From positions 131,599,572 through 131,663,571 of the forward strand of contig OX336389.2 of the NCBI GenBank assembly GCA_946902985.2: 64,000 bases of DNA, read 5' to 3'. Position 1 is the first letter of the stretch, and every line of letters starts with the position of its first letter. Made by a program: the position numbers and the translations under genes. Source of the stretch: Meconema thalassinum (Eukaryota; Arthropoda; Insecta; Orthoptera; Tettigoniidae). The notes under the pieces are model-generated. The model was not told the origin of the DNA and did no database searches. It saw nothing but the letters and a program-made list of their open reading frames with translations. Positions 1-11,526 of the stretch are shown piece after piece.

Positions 1-440
1 TCTTGTATTAGAAACCAGTGAAGTGATAAACGTCCTCATTATACTTTCATTCTGAACATTACTTGCGTTTAATCTTATTTACATGGACTGCTTTAATTTT
101 ATCCAACTCACGTAAGCCTCCATTTGGGATTTCTTCATTTATTCTTCCTCGCATTATCTCCCTCCTCTTTCTTCTCATCGGTTTGCTGTCTCTTCCGTCA
201 TTTGAGAGCAGCTTATTACCGTTGATATAATCTATTTCTCTTCACTCTTTACCCCTGCGCTTATTTTAATCTCACTTGCTCATTGCACCTAATCATTTAG
301 CCACTAATACCTGCTATTCGCATCCTTCTGTGCCATTTCATTCCTGTTAACTGTCTGCCCAGGCTACTTAGTCTCTTGTTTTAGAATATACTGGAGAATC
401 TCCCTCGCTCTTTTCACCGTCACTCAGTCATTACCTCTCT
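1..440. other. Unassigned, pyrimidine-rich on + strand
   Basis: No gene, tRNA-like box or terminal repeat is recognised. Roughly positions 118-420 are rich in C and T on the + strand, without clear tandem periodicity. Confidence 0.4.
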
Positions 441-444
441 TTAA

Positions 445-775
445 TCTTATCATAGTTTGTGGGTTGCCATCTATCATATACCTGTTTTAGCCTACGTTCT
501 AATTTTACATGCAATGACAGCATACTTATGATATATACATGGGCAAACTACCCGTTCATCCGTGTGTGTGTCTATGCTTGTTCTCTCTATCAATTCACAA
601 ATGACGATACCGAATTCAATAAAGTTTGGTACAGAGGTAGGGTTAATGGTGATCACATCAATTCCAAATTTTATTTTGCCACCATCTTCACGAAAACAGC
701 GGTCACCCGAGTGTATGCAGAGAAGAGTCAGTGGTCCAAATTACTGTATAATTTCATAATGGCGACCGTGAAAAG
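445..775 (+). repeat. Dispersed repeat related to family X (head segment)
   Basis: Contains a TTTAGCCTACG-like start, a CCGTGTGTGTGTCT tract and then ACCGAATTCAATAAAGTTTGGTA followed by CAGAGGTAG in the original order (shown here in two parts). The same order of words recurs near 26486-26620, 30360-30450, 20750-20890 and, reversed, 60815-60970. It ends where the mariner fragment begins. The open frames through it are short and look incidental. Confidence 0.45.
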
Positions 776-1250
776 TACGAGGGATGTTCAAATAAAAAGG
801 TACGAAACGATACTATGGGTACAATTTATTCGTTATTCAAAAGCAATCATCACAGGCCTGTGTAGAGGTGTCCCATTGCTTCACTAGCCGCAGGATTCCC
901 TGTTCCCAGAAGTTTTGTGGTTGTTACAGGAGCAAATCCTGTACGGTGTCCTTTAGTTCGTCGTCCGATTGGAAACGTTTTCCCTTGAGATGTTTCTTTA
1001 ACGGACCAAAGAGATGGAAGTCACAGGGTGACAAGTCCGGGTTATAGGGCGGGTACTCAAGTTCCTCCCACTTGAACGTGGCCAATACACCTTGTGTGAC
1101 GTTAGAGACGTATGGGTGAGCGTTATCATGGAGCAGAATCACTCCCTTCGTGAACAGTCCAGGCGGTTTGTTCTTGAAGGACTTGCGTAGGCTACGGAGG
1201 AGCGTCGCACAATACACGTCACTGTTAATGGTTCGTCTCAACCAAATCGT
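776..1250 (-). pseudogene. Mariner transposase, truncated 3' half with terminal repeat
   Basis: A relic of a mariner element of the Tc1/mariner superfamily, which encodes a DDD transposase that cuts and pastes at TA dinucleotides. The minus-strand frame from 1241 to 924 gives a 105-residue C-terminal piece. It has the second catalytic Asp in an LLHDNAHP motif and the third in YNPDLSPCDFHLF, the mariner DD34D signature. The helix-turn-helix N-terminus and first catalytic Asp are missing beyond about 1250, so it cannot be functional. The low-coordinate end (from 778, next to a TA at 776-777) begins CGAGGGATGTTCAAATAAAA, which looks like a mariner inverted terminal repeat. The partner end is absent. 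Confidence 0.85.
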
Positions 1251-1824
1251 TGCGTACCCCAGATTGAGAACCGCTGTTGTACACCAATTACCATTGTGTA
1301 GCTATAATTTCTCCGAACTTTGAACAACATAGAGGTAATTAACTATGTTCCATAGTTAATTTTATTGTTCTGTACTGTATAATAAGTTAAAGATATTTAA
1401 AGGTACTGTGGCAGTATAAACTGTCTTAGAAAAAAACATTTAAGGCCTAGTTCAGCTTACCCTCATAAAAATGCCCCCACCCCCTGTTGGACGAGAAACA
1501 CTTGTATAAGGCTTAGGATCAATGGCATGGCGCTTTCTTTGGCTAGCACTTGAAATGAGTTGACCTTGACGACCTCTACGGAAAAAGTTGTCCTCACTAC
1601 CCATCGTTTGTACTTGAGATCATTAAGCGGGTAAATTTGGCTCCGGGTCTGACTGTAACAGTGTGTGTAAATGTAATTATTAGGAATACGTCAGGTGCTC
1701 CGGGGCTTGAAATTAACACGGCCATTATAATTACGACCCATATTTCAATTGAGATCAGTATGTTTAATAACAATGACAGTGTTCGCAATGTTGTGTGTTG
1801 GATTTTTGATGTTGTTGATTAATT
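1251..1824. other. Unassigned AT-rich DNA
   Basis: Overlapping short frames of about 60 codons occur on both strands near 1597-1822. None resembles a known family and no repeat copy is seen elsewhere in the window. Confidence 0.35.
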
Positions 1825-2262
1825 TAGGTTTTTTTGCTACATCGTGGCCATGTAACCCCGTGTATTTGGGTGTGTGTGGAATCTGTACCTCGACACCGAC
1901 GGGTAGAAGAGTGAGTAAGTAAGTGGAATCTGTCTAATGGCGTGTGTCTGTGATGGCTAATTTGAATGGATTTGGATGGATTAGTGATGGATTTAGAAGA
2001 AAGCGGTCGTGGCCTTAGGTTAGGAACCCTCCTGGCATATGCCTGGAGTAGATGTGGAAAAACCACGGAAAACCACTTCTAGGGCAGCTGAGGTGGTAAT
2101 CGAACCAATCTCTTCTAAATTTTGCTGCATAAGGCTGATTGTACCCTGTTCTAACCCTCACTTCGGAACGAACTTCCTTGGTAGAGCCAGGAATCGAACC
2201 CAGGGCCTTTGAATCAGGAGTCTCATTATAGTACAAACCGCGAGACCACAGAGGGCGGCACA
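1825..2262 (-). mobile_element. tRNA-derived SINE, family D copy 1
   Basis: On the minus strand the head carries a Pol III B-box-like GGGTTCGATTCCTGG (RC of about 2188-2202). It is followed by a body with two conserved cores: CCACGGAAAACCACTTC and AAGCGGTCGTGGCCTTAGG (as read on +). At least three further copies lie at about 3860, 9615 and 10085, plus fragments at 16125 and 22945. All the long copies share this orientation. SINEs are non-coding and depend on LINE reverse transcriptase to move. Confidence 0.75.
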
Positions 2263-2294
2263 AGAATAATTCCAATACTTTTACCTTAAAATAA

Positions 2295-2985
2295 TCTCTA
2301 CTTAGTATAAAACTAAGTCCCTGATTCTTGGATGTCACGGGTAATCTCGAGAACCACTGGAAGGATTTTGATGCGGTTTTCACCATTCTGTAAAGGATAT
2401 ATTGAGGAATGTTTCTTTAGAAAATAATTTATTTATGATCAAAGGAAGACAAGCAGTAACGAATTCATTGAAAAAGTCGAAAAAGAACCTGGCGTCCGTG
2501 CTTACGCTGTGTAAACCATTAAAAATATCCATATACTATGAGTGTAAGAATTGTTCAGCATGAAAGGTTCTAAAAAAAAGTCCGGGACAGCATATCTCTA
2601 TCTTCAATACATAGCCCACTATAAGTGTTTTTAAGTTTTCATTTCTTCCAACAATCTCCATTCAATTACTGAGGCGACAGTTTACGAAGTAGCTAAGGGC
2701 GAGCCTATCACCCCGGTTACAGCCTAGCTAGAGGGCGAGCCTACTAACCCAGATACAGCCAGCAGCAAACTGTCAAGTTGTGTTGAGTTAAGACTTCAGA
2801 GAAGAGTGGTTGTGTTTGGAGTTTCCCTGGAAGTGCAACTCAGCTTTTCTTCATTTCGCCTGTGAACGTTTCGTTCCGAAAAATACGCAGTCAAGTTTAC
2901 ATTGGACGGAAGGGGGAATTGTGTTTCATGCCCCTCGCCATTCATAATTACGTCTGACAAGAATTCGTTGCACATGCATCGGCTC
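2295..2985 (+). mobile_element. Non-autonomous Helitron, 3'-truncated copy 1
   Basis: Begins with TCTCTACTTAGTATAAAAC, a Helitron-type 5' end. It continues with the block common in animal Helitrons, in which AATCTCGAGAACCACTGG is followed by GATTTTGATGCGG. It is collinear with the two copies at 18405-19375 and 19396-20260, but stops near CACATGCATC before the 3' CTAG end. No Rep/helicase coding sequence is present. Confidence 0.7.
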
Positions 2986-3484
2986 ATAGCCGACGGATTC
3001 TGGGGGACGCCTGATCTGCAGTACAGCACATTCAGCCATATTATCTTGAATTCCATTCCATACGAGTGCTAATTATCATATAAAACATTTACGGAATTAG
3101 ATCTTAAACTTCTGGCAAAGCAGGAAATCGAACCCGTCACCTCATAGGATAGAGACACGCATGAAACTCCTACACGATATCCATTAAACAATATATAATA
3201 TACTAACTTCCAGACACACTAGTCGGGAAGCAATCACCGGAAACTTTCCTTGACGTGGGAGTTCAAGTCTTCCGCTAATGAACGTTAAGCTTTCCTCGCC
3301 AAATCAGCTTTGAGAGCAAAGGATGTTGGCAAATGCTCTCACAATGGCGCTCAGGGAAGATTGAAACCCCAGATAGTCTACCTATGACCCCAAGCATTGA
3401 AAGCCACTGTCTCGGGAAATACATGATTAAGTTAGGCCTATGGAATGCATAAACACTATTGTGACGTATAATGTCGTTCAGACA
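2986..3484. other. Unassigned, with a tRNA-like box remnant
   Basis: Mostly unrecognised. Positions about 3119-3185 (GAAATCGAACCCGTCACC on +) look like the reverse complement of a B box and may be a degraded SINE head. I see no other structure. Confidence 0.35.
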
Positions 3485-3493
3485 ATAAGATGA

Positions 3494-3732
3494 ATAATAA
3501 TAATTATAATGTTATTAGTCTAACGCCCCTTTTAACTACTGCAGCTTTTGGAAACGGCGGGGTGCCGGAACTTTGTCACGGAGAGGATCTTAAACGTGCC
3601 AGAAAATTTACTGACACGGTTCCCTCGCATTTGCGTACCCTCAAATGGCAGCTGACTGCACAAAGCTACGATCCTGCAACCTTGGGAACAGCAGGCGCGA
3701 ACGTGACCGGTGAGCTACGCAGCCAGTCGACG
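3494..3732 (-). mobile_element. tRNA-derived SINE, family G, with 9 bp target duplication
   Basis: A minus-strand SINE whose 3' end is (ATT)n in minus sense (ATAATAATAATT at 3492-3503 on +). The target duplication ATAAGATGA is present at 3485-3493 and 3733-3741. The body word GTCTAACGCCCCTTTTAACTA recurs in modified form at 29755 (minus) and in the + copy at 25490-25705. The B-box region is at about 3668-3690. Confidence 0.75.
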
Positions 3733-3854
3733 ATAAGATGAGGTTTGATTTCAAGGAAAATAAAATAGACCCGTATAAAACTTATGGGGTAACACGTTAC
3801 TTTGCTCCGTCTAATAAGCAATCGAACATCATTTCCATAGCTTGTCGCTGTTGT

Positions 3855-4255
3855 TTCATTTGAGGGGCTTGGACATCTTGGCTATTTCGCCCCGTGTAGA
3901 TGGTGTGTGTATATAGCCTACAGCATATATATTTGTTTGATAATCTGTGATATTGTGGTGTCTGTATTAGTGTGTACATTTGTGATTCAGGTGAAGATTG
4001 GGAAGGAAGTGGCCGCGGCCTTAAGTTTGGAAACATCCCGGCATTCGCTTGGAGTAGAAATGAGAAAACCATGGAAAACCATTTCCAGGAAAGTCAATGT
4101 GAGACTCCAATCCACCTTTTCTGAGTTTTGCCTCACGAGTATACCTCGTTCCAGTTCTCAGACCAGAATTACATTCCTTGACAGAGAAGGGAATCAATTG
4201 CGGACATCCGTGGTGACTGCCAGGGATACTAGCTGCTGGTTTTCATTCTTATAGT
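3855..4255 (-). mobile_element. tRNA-derived SINE, family D copy 2
   Basis: Collinear with the family D copies at 1825 and 9615. It shares the CCCCGTGTAGATGGTGTG region, the GAAGTGGCCGCGGCC core and the AAACCATGGAAAACCATTTCCAG core. Its tRNA-like head at the high-coordinate end is degraded. Confidence 0.65.
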
Positions 4256-4307
4256 AAGTTAATTCTCTACTTCAGGTTTGAGTTATTCTTAGTGGACTAA
4301 TACTTGG

Positions 4308-4650
4308 ACTGTTGGCGCAGCAGAAAAAAGGAAATGTGGTGTTGCAGGAGAATGATGAAGATCAGATGGGTAGATAGAGAACAAATGAAGGAGAATTAAG
4401 ACAAGAGGGAGAGGTCGGTAGACACTTAAGAATAGCAAACTTAGTTATAGAAGGAAGGGTGAAGGACAAGAATTGTAGGGGTAGACCAAGGTTAGAATAC
4501 GTTAAACAGATTGTCTTGGACGTGAGGTGTGGTAGCTATGTAGAGATGAAACGCTTAGCTCAGGCCAGGTTTTTTTTTTGGGGGGGGGGGGACTGCATCA
4601 AACTAGTTAAAGAATTGAAGACTCAAACACAACTTATACTACAGTATATT
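4308..4650 (+). pseudogene. LINE reverse-transcriptase C-terminus, decayed fragment
   Basis: Six-frame reading recovers pieces of the same LINE protein tail seen intact at 62723-63433. In order these are a TVGAAEKR segment, a RRMMKIRWVDRE segment, then DKNCRGRPRLEYVKQIVLDV and GSYVEMKRLAQA in one frame from 4459. Stops and frameshifts separate the pieces. Where the intact copy continues with DRKAWRAASNQSKD, this one has T10 followed by G12 (about 4570-4591) before returning to the conserved 3' UTR words TTGAAGACTCAAACA. It is a 5'-truncated dead copy with a replaced patch just before the stop. Confidence 0.8.
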
Positions 4651-4654
4651 GAAC

Positions 4655-4799
4655 CACGAGTGTAGCCAACCTGTGTAAGGCGTGCTCCTTATTTGACTAG
4701 GTAGTTGTTGGTGTATCTGAGGTTCGAATCCTAGTGCCGATGCAACATTATAAGCGTATCATATCCCAGCGTAGCAGCAGCATAACAGTGCAAGTACTA
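4655..4799 (+). repeat. Possible tRNA-like SINE fragment
   Basis: Contains GAGGTTCGAATCCTAGTGCC (about 4720-4739), a good B-box match, and a weak A-box region upstream. No terminal duplication or second copy is seen. Confidence 0.35.
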
Positions 4800-5158
4800 T
4801 ATTGGATGCCTATGAAAAACCACAGCCTGCTTCCAGTCGACCGACCGGGTCAGGGAAATGGAATGAATGAAGCCCCCATCTAGCGGCGAGGATATGAACT
4901 GTGCCAGCTGCCGAAGGCTGCCGCACTCCTCTGGGGCAATGACTAAATGAATGACAGATGAAATGAAATGATATTGGAGAGTGTTGATGGAATGAAATTG
5001 CGACTGGGAAAACCGGAGTACCCGCAGAAAAACCTGTCTGCCTCCACTTTGTCCAGCAAAAATCTCACATGGAGTGACCGGGATTTGAACCATGGACCCA
5101 GCGGTGAGAGGCCGGCGTGCTGCCGCCTAAGCCACGGAGGCTCAGTATTGGATGCCTA
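4800..5158 (-). mobile_element. tRNA-derived SINE, family A copy 1, with 13 bp target duplication
   Basis: The body runs 4813-5145 on the minus strand. The perfect duplication TATTGGATGCCTA flanks it at 4800-4812 and 5146-5158. The minus-strand head reads GAGCCTCCGTGGCTTAGGCG (A-box region), then GGTCCATGGTTCAAATCCCG (B-box region). The rest matches the + strand copy at 14903-15233 throughout its length. It is a clean full-length insertion. Confidence 0.9.
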
Positions 5159-5219
5159 AGAGGGAACTAAATAATTACAATATTATATTTTTTCATTTTC
5201 TGAATATCGTCTTGGATAT

Positions 5220-5430
5220 CATTCACAAATAGGCATGGTGGCGCAGCGGTCAAGCTGTTGGCCTCTCACCAAGGTGGACTGGGTTCGATTCCTAGTCAAT
5301 GCATGTGAGATTTTCGAAGTGAAATTCCATGTCCTGAGGTTCGGATTCCACGTAAAAAGGAAGTACCGTGGCTTATGACCGCATGATTAACGGTCACGTA
5401 AAACTAAAAGCTTCCTTCATTCAAAATAGG
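5220..5430 (+). mobile_element. tRNA-derived SINE, family F copy 1
   Basis: The body is about 5234-5417, with head GCATGGTGGCGCAGCGGTCA and B box GGGTTCGATTCC. The tail runs through GGTCACGTAAAACTAAAAGC. The flanks, CATTCACAAATAGG at 5220-5233 and CATTCAAAATAGG at 5418-5430, are an imperfect target duplication. A minus-strand copy is at 11703-11901 and a 50 bp 3' stub at 16586-16635. Confidence 0.85.
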
Positions 5431-7010
5431 CCTAGCAGTCTAGTGCCCTCCGATGCTAGCGCGGAAGACTTTGCCAGCATTATTCAATTCATATGATATC
5501 AATGGTCTGTTAGATAGCAGCACATGTCAGAGGAAAAAAAGAAACGCCAGTGGCGTCTAGACAAAATCTTTTGTTAGCGCTGTGCTCCTCCCTCGACCGA
5601 TCTTGGGTTAAAACAAGAATTATCATCATCATCATCATAATCTTTTCATTATAAAGCTACCTATTGCAATGTGTACCGTGTTGTTAATTCGGGAGAATTT
5701 CGACATAGGCTAGGCCTATCTTTGCGTTCCACGTCTCCTAGACCCCATAACCACCGCATGTTCATAAGTTATAGATACATAATTTCTAAGTCACTTTCTT
5801 TTAGACACGATAACTACTCTCATTTTGCACCAATCACTTTCAAACTTCAAACGTAAATGAAAGGTCCTTACCCCCTCCTCCCACAAACCAAGTTTCAAGT
5901 CTCTTAGGACAAAAACTGTGCAGTAGTGTGAGAACCATGCTTCTACCTATAATCGCGTGCGTGCTTGAATACGTATGGCTATGTTGGAAATGGGTTAGGG
6001 GGGGGGGAAGGACTAGGGTCAAGTGAGGTATCGTTTGAAAGGTATTTTTCCCGCTCTATCTGACAGTGAGGTTATTTTTTTAATCGGTGGATTTTTGGAA
6101 TATAACCAGCCAAAATCTCGGTCGACTGCGTTAATGGGAAAAATCGGACCAAGGGGATGGAAATGCGGGGGCCTTTCCTTTTTATAAACATTGAATATCC
6201 CTATAAAATTCTTAAAATGGGGCAGATGACTTCGCTGGTCAGCCCCTTAAAACATCAATAACTAATTAACATGATTAATATATGAAAAATCGAGTCCATT
6301 CAAAGTTCATACTATTCTTCGGATAAAGGCTAAAACTTTGGTTAGTCAAGTTTTTTGATTGCACCAACCATTCACCAAAGGGGTGGGAAAAATAGAGTTT
6401 TTGGAGAAAATAAGTATATACCACCCTTAATAGGCACAGTAACGAAACCGTTTAAAATGGTCGATAGTCCTCTAAAAATTACCAAAAACTTTTGTCTGAA
6501 TGAAATTTTGATATGACCCACCCCGCCAAGGGATGAGCAAAATATTTTTGGAATTATAAGATGATGCTGAACATGGGTACGTTTCTAGGTATACAACAAT
6601 TAGTAAATTTAGGGAATTCAAAATATATTTCTTTGCCCGGTGAATTCTACCTCCGCCTTCCAACGTGCTGAGAGGGATTTTATGTTATTGCTACGTATTG
6701 TACGACGCTTACGAAAGTAAAATTCTATGTCGGCAGCACTGTCTTCAAAGAATAAACAACTTATTTGTTATTGGATAAAGTAAGATTGCTCGATTGTGCA
6801 CAGCCAAGGTCAACGGCCCCAGCACGTAATACACGCAGGACAGTAAAGTGAAGCCTACAAGCCATTGAGGCATAGATCTTCTCCTGTCTCTAGCTATGAC
6901 GAATATTTGAATAAATATACAATATAAATTATGTGGAAAGTTATAAAGTAAATCGTAACCAAATATTTTGCAAAAATAAATTACAAAGTGGACCTTACAT
7001 AAAAAAGAAT
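5431..7010. other. Unassigned AT-rich intergenic DNA
   Basis: No gene or complete element is recognised. It holds a short (ATC)n run at 5621-5638, a G9-10 run at about 5999-6008, and a stretch at 6020-6670 with several NNGGGGTGGG/ACCCACCCC words that looks like old repeat DNA. The frames here are short and low in complexity. Confidence 0.35.
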
Positions 7011-7014
7011 AAAC

Positions 7015-7300
7015 CCCTCGTATAACACGCCCAGCGCGTGACGCTAGTTTACAAGCAGGTGCGGAGAACGCGTTTAGCGCGTCATGGGATGAGTGTTAGA
7101 AAATGTAAATCACAGTCTTCCCGCACGGTAAGAAAGGATCTCATCGTCATCCCGCCCATCTTGTAAGTCCATCCGTTCATCCGTGGCAAGAATTGCGCAT
7201 GCGTATTCGGTTTCCGGCGTATTTCCTCGGCTTGCTTCCGACATACGTCATCATTCCTTTTTGGGATATCTGAGCGGAAAGACAACCTCTCTTTGAGGTA
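7015..7300. other. CpG-richer patch, function unknown
   Basis: Locally richer in G+C and CpG than its surroundings (for example GCCCAGCGCGTGACGC and GAACGCGTTTAGCGCG). A 67-codon minus-strand frame at 7285-7082 has no recognisable domain. It could be a small regulatory island or an old repeat; I cannot decide. Confidence 0.3.
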
Positions 7301-8235
7301 AGACGCAGCATTGCCTGTTAATTACTATATTAATATTAATATTATTTCAAGAGAATTATGAGTGATTCCACTTTCCTAATACAGTAAATAAATTCCAGTA
7401 CTGTAATAATTATAATTGGCATGTATTCCTGCATCATATTTATGAGTTATATGTATGAACATGTAGTTATACCAACGTCAGGTAAAGACCTGAGGGAAAT
7501 ATCCCTCCGCACGTCTCCTCTCTCTTTGAGCTATTCAGTTGCTCTTTGTATTAATGTTATGAACACGAACAAGGTTCATACCATACAAAATATATAATTT
7601 AATGCAATGTTCTTTGAAATTAGCACTTAATTACTGTGCCTTTTGTTTCAGATACCATTAAAAACTATTGACGCACACAAATCGTGACATGAAAAGTAAT
7701 GTTGGTAAAACGCCCAATTAAAATGAAAATGAAACATTTATTAAGAGATTCATACGAAGCGAATTATGAAAAGTAATCATGTCAGCTTACGAAAACATAG
7801 CAACATACGCTGGAAAATCTTTCAGTCCAGCAAGTAGGAAATGTTTGCACTATTTCCTGCCGCGTTAGCCTCCTAACTGACCATCAAAGGGGTCGCTTAG
7901 GTCCTGAGGTGACTAACAGTATATCAGTGTAGGCTGCATCATAGCGCTTATGTTAACATTTTATTGATACTTTGTGTTCAAATGACCGACAATACTGTTC
8001 CGCCAACATCAGGAGGCCCAGTATTACCTTTCGGTTTCAACCTCCGTGCGGGTCACTCTCCAGGTGCGTGAGTAGGATAAGTAGGATAAGCTCGGTAAAA
8101 CTCGTCTTACCGGCGTTCAAATCTCCAATTATTACGACTTTTAAAGAGTTACACAAAAATATCTCACTCAGTTTGGTGGACATGTCATGCTCTAATAATA
8201 CGCAGTGAACGTGTTAAATAATTTCCGTAGTGTGG
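7301..8235. other. Unassigned AT-rich DNA
   Basis: Nothing recognised apart from a degenerate TTAATATTAATATTATT palindromic stretch at about 7329-7346. Confidence 0.35.
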
Positions 8236-8239
8236 ACAA

Positions 8240-8830
8240 AAGTGCTGTGATTCTTTTAATGTGCAGTGGGTTGGCCAGTGTTCTGGGTGCAGCCCAAGAT
8301 TGCGGTATTTACAATTGAGTGCGCCCCACCCTGAAACATCAGTCTTCCCGTAGGAGAGCCTTCTCCCCCTATCCCGTGACGGGAGTGCTCAATTGGTTTC
8401 CACGGCTTGGCTGCCGTATGACTCGCTCGCCTCTTCTTCTCCACTTGATTCAATTTGGCTCTAGTTGCTTGGCTGGCTCTGCCCGGTCTTGCCCTGCCGT
8501 GCTGTTTAATTACCGAAGGAGCTCGGAGTCTGGAAATTAAGGTGACCTGGTCCTGAGATTGTTGTTGATGTGACCTCCGCCGTCTATAACTCCCCAATTC
8601 GAGAAGGATTGCTGGCTTCAGCGACGTGCCCTGGGAGACAAGAGAGGGACCGGAACGGGTCCGGGGAATGAGAGGATCATGGCTGCCAGCCTACTACACT
8701 TACTTAACAGATGAGACAAATTGCGCGCTCTTGGCGGAAGGAATTGTCGCGCCTGAAGGGAGACCCAAGGATTAGCATCCTCAACTAACGGTAAGGTAAA
8801 GAGATTCACTAACCAGAACAGTGGGATAAT
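8240..8830. other. GC-richer unassigned block
   Basis: The base composition is distinctly GC-richer than the flanks. Open frames of 113 codons (minus, 8597-8256) and 73 codons (plus, 8319-8540) overlap each other and have low-complexity Arg/Ser/Pro-rich translations with no family resemblance. It may be the remnant of an LTR or another repeat. No terminal repeats are found. Confidence 0.3.
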
Positions 8831-9111
8831 GGCATCAGAAGAAGCTTATTATTTCTTCAAGAGTGGTTCACTGCTCCATCCAACATTTGTCTTCCAGGAC
8901 TACTGCTAAGCTCATGCCCTGTCGTGTGGCTATTGAGATCAGAAGATAACGCTGGGATTGTCTTAGCCATTAAAGGATACATGCAGTCTATCTGTGGATA
9001 GGTGTCACATCGGTTATTACTTCCCATATTTTGAGAACTAAAATTAGTTTTTCGTATTTTTGATTCAAAGGGTCATTTATCGCGGTCTACCGGAAACGTT
9101 CTATGAAACAG
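8831..9111. other. Unassigned
   Basis: No feature is seen between the GC-rich block and the SINE that begins after 9112. Confidence 0.3.
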
Positions 9112-9450
9112 ATCGGGTGCAACCGACAGTAGTGGCTACGCGCGCTAAAGCGCAGTGTTAGGTCAAGGGGCCAAGCTCTCTGCTGACTCGGTAGACGCGT
9201 GGGTTCGAGCCCCACCGTCGGCTGTCGTTGAAATGGTTTTCCGTGGTTTCCAATTTTCAACACCAGGCAAATGCTGGGACAGTACCTTCTGACAGGCCAC
9301 GGCCGCTTCCTTCCACATCCTTGCCCAGTTTCATTCATCTTCATACATTCCATCTCTCATCCCAACGCGCAGGTCGCCCACGGGCGTCGACTAGAAAGAC
9401 CTGCACCCGGCCTCTCAGGAGGCTACACGAGAGAAAAAAATCGGGTGCAA
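9112..9450 (+). mobile_element. tRNA-derived SINE, family C copy 1, with 11 bp target duplication
   Basis: The body is 9123-9439. ATCGGGTGCAA flanks it at 9112-9122 and 9440-9450. The head carries GACTCGGTAGACGCGTGGGT and the B box GGTTCGAGCCCCACC. The body includes TTGAAATGGTTTTCCGTGG and GCCCACGGGCGTCGACTAG, followed by a CTCAGGAGGCTACACGAGAG tail and an A run. A minus copy (14307-14634) and an older relative (13995-14270) occur nearby. Confidence 0.9.
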
Positions 9451-9611
9451 AGTTTGCTTCAGTGTCTCGAAGCAGGTGATATACGAATTAAAGTAATCCT
9501 TATTCAAAAGTGGGCTTGTATTGTCATGAAACAAACCAATTCATATATCATCGCCACATTAGTTCAAACCTCTGCCGTTGAACAATCTTTCTCGCATGAT
9601 GTTCTTGTTGA

Positions 9612-9978
9612 TTATTTTAGGGGCTTTGCGACATCGACGTCATGTACCCCATGTATTTGGATGTGTGTAGAATTTGTCTGATAACCTGTGCCACTGAGAT
9701 TTCTGTACTAGTGTGTGTATTTGTAATTGAGGCAGGATTAGGGTAGGGAGCGGCCGTGGCCTTAATATAGGCACAATTCCGGCCTAGAGTAAAAGTGGGG
9801 AAACCACGGAAAATTACTTACAAGATGGCTGAGGTAGAAATCGAAGCCATCTCTTCCCGAGACTGAGTGTGCCCCATTCCAACACTCAGACCAGAATTAA
9901 ATTTCATGGCAGGGTCAGGAGTCGAACCTGGGCCTCCATGGTGACAACCAAGAAAACTAACCACTACGCAACGATGTG
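9612..9978 (-). mobile_element. tRNA-derived SINE, family D copy 3
   Basis: Shares the CCCCATGTATTTGG, GGAGCGGCCGTGGCC and AACCACGGAAAATTAC cores with the other D copies. The reverse complement of GGAGTCGAACCTGGG (about 9919-9933) is the B-box region. A 50-60 bp head follows to about 9978. Confidence 0.75.
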
Positions 9979-10082
9979 GATTTGTCTTATGTATGAAATA
10001 TTCCGATTTAGAATTCTGGAAGGTAGTAGTAAATTGTAACGACTAATCAGTCGAAGTGATCTGTGGACAGTTACATTAGTTG

Positions 10083-10432
10083 TTTTTTTAAGACACGGAC
10101 ATCGTGGTCAACAGCACCATGTGCTCGATTATTTGTAGAATTTGACGGATAACCTGTGTGAAATCCGTAATTGTCCCGCCCCTTAAAACTCCAATAGCTA
10201 ACTAATGTGTATATTTGAAGTTATGGATTGGGGAGGGAGTGGCAGTGGCCTTTCATTAAGGACCATCATGGTATTTCGCTGAAGTAGAAGAGGAACACCA
10301 CGGAAAACCACTTCTAGTATGACTGAGGTGTGAATTGAACTAGCACCTTCTCATAGTTGTCTCATGAATCGAACCCAGGGCCTTTCAGATCGGATCCTCA
10401 GTACATACTCCGAGACCATAAAGAGCGACTAG
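10083..10432 (-). mobile_element. tRNA-derived SINE, family D copy 4
   Basis: More diverged than copy 3, but keeps GGGAGTGGCAGTGGCC, ACCACGGAAAACCACTTC and the B-box complement GAATCGAACCCAGGG. The end, CCGAGACCATAAAGAGCG, matches CGAGACCACAGAGGGCG of copy 1. An unrelated CCCCTTAAAACTCCAATAGC stretch lies inside at about 10178. Confidence 0.65.
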
Positions 10433-10477
10433 TTATATTACTAAATTATATGATGCACTGATTATTTTGAAATTTTC

Positions 10478-10612
10478 GTTGGGCTGAGTAACGCCGTTGG
10501 TTAAACGTTGGCCATCAAAACGTAATAATGCCGATCCGAGTGCAGGTTTAAATTAGGCAACCTCGAGTCAGCACATTCATCGGCACAATAAAAATCACCC
10601 CCCCCCCCCCAG
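10478..10612 (+). repeat. Possible SINE remnant ending in a C run
   Basis: GCTGAGTAACGCCGTTGGTTA resembles an A-box head in shape, and AGTGCAGGTTTAAATTAGGC could be a decayed B box. A run of C (about 10598-10611) follows. Weakly supported. Confidence 0.3.
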
Positions 10613-10910
10613 AACTAAATTTCGGAACTACTGAGTTACCTGTTTTTAACCTCAGCGCTGAAAGTTTTCATTCGCATGAAAAAGATTGTAGAGGCCATAA
10701 TTTCTAACTTATTTGGGCAGTCTTAAAATATGTACAGGTTTTGGGTCTATATTAATCAAAATTCAAATTCAAAATCTTAGACCTATGTTTGTATTAATTA
10801 ATGTGCTCATGCTTGCATCATCATAATTTCAGGTAAAGAGCCCAAAATAGAATTATTTCCAAAAATTCGTAGGGAAGTAATGATTGTTGCTCCTCACTGG
10901 TGCAAAACTT

Positions 10911-10915
10911 CATAT

Positions 10916-10966
<51 letters not shown>

Positions 10967-10970
10967 TTGA
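10911..10970 (+). repeat. (TTTA)n microsatellite
   Basis: An uninterrupted TTTA tetranucleotide run of about 14 units. It creates the artefactual FIYL repeat in one + frame. Confidence 0.95.
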
Positions 10971-11526
10971 TGTGTAACATCGTTCCACTCGGTATCTGGA
11001 TATTTTATTGGCACTCGGTAGCTGGACATTTTTGTGGGAGTGATTTTGGAAAAGAGACGGAAGTGGATGGACGGAAGTGCATGGGACGGAAACAATGAGC
11101 GCGCGCGGTGGCGGAGATCGGTTCAACGACGTACTATAAGCCATGTGACTATGTGGAATGTAAATCGCATACGGTTTACCTCGAGGTTTGGAGGCCCCAT
11201 TAAAGAAATTCCTACAATAAATGATCTTCAAGTTGTCGTTCTTTGGTGTGAAAATATTCATTATATCATATTTGCTGAAAACAATTACGATTTATTGCTA
11301 TATCGCATCAACCAACACTCCAAACAACGTAGGAATTCAGTATATTGACACCGACTACGAACAATAATTGAAACTTCGTTGGTCTAAACGTATCGCTGAG
11401 AGAAACCCATTTAATATACCTACTGCACACCTAATTTTAATCGCGCCTATACTTGGCAGTGTGCTATATCGGCAATAAGAGGCCATTTTCAATAACACCG
11501 CTGGCATGGGTTCACTAGCTGGCCGG

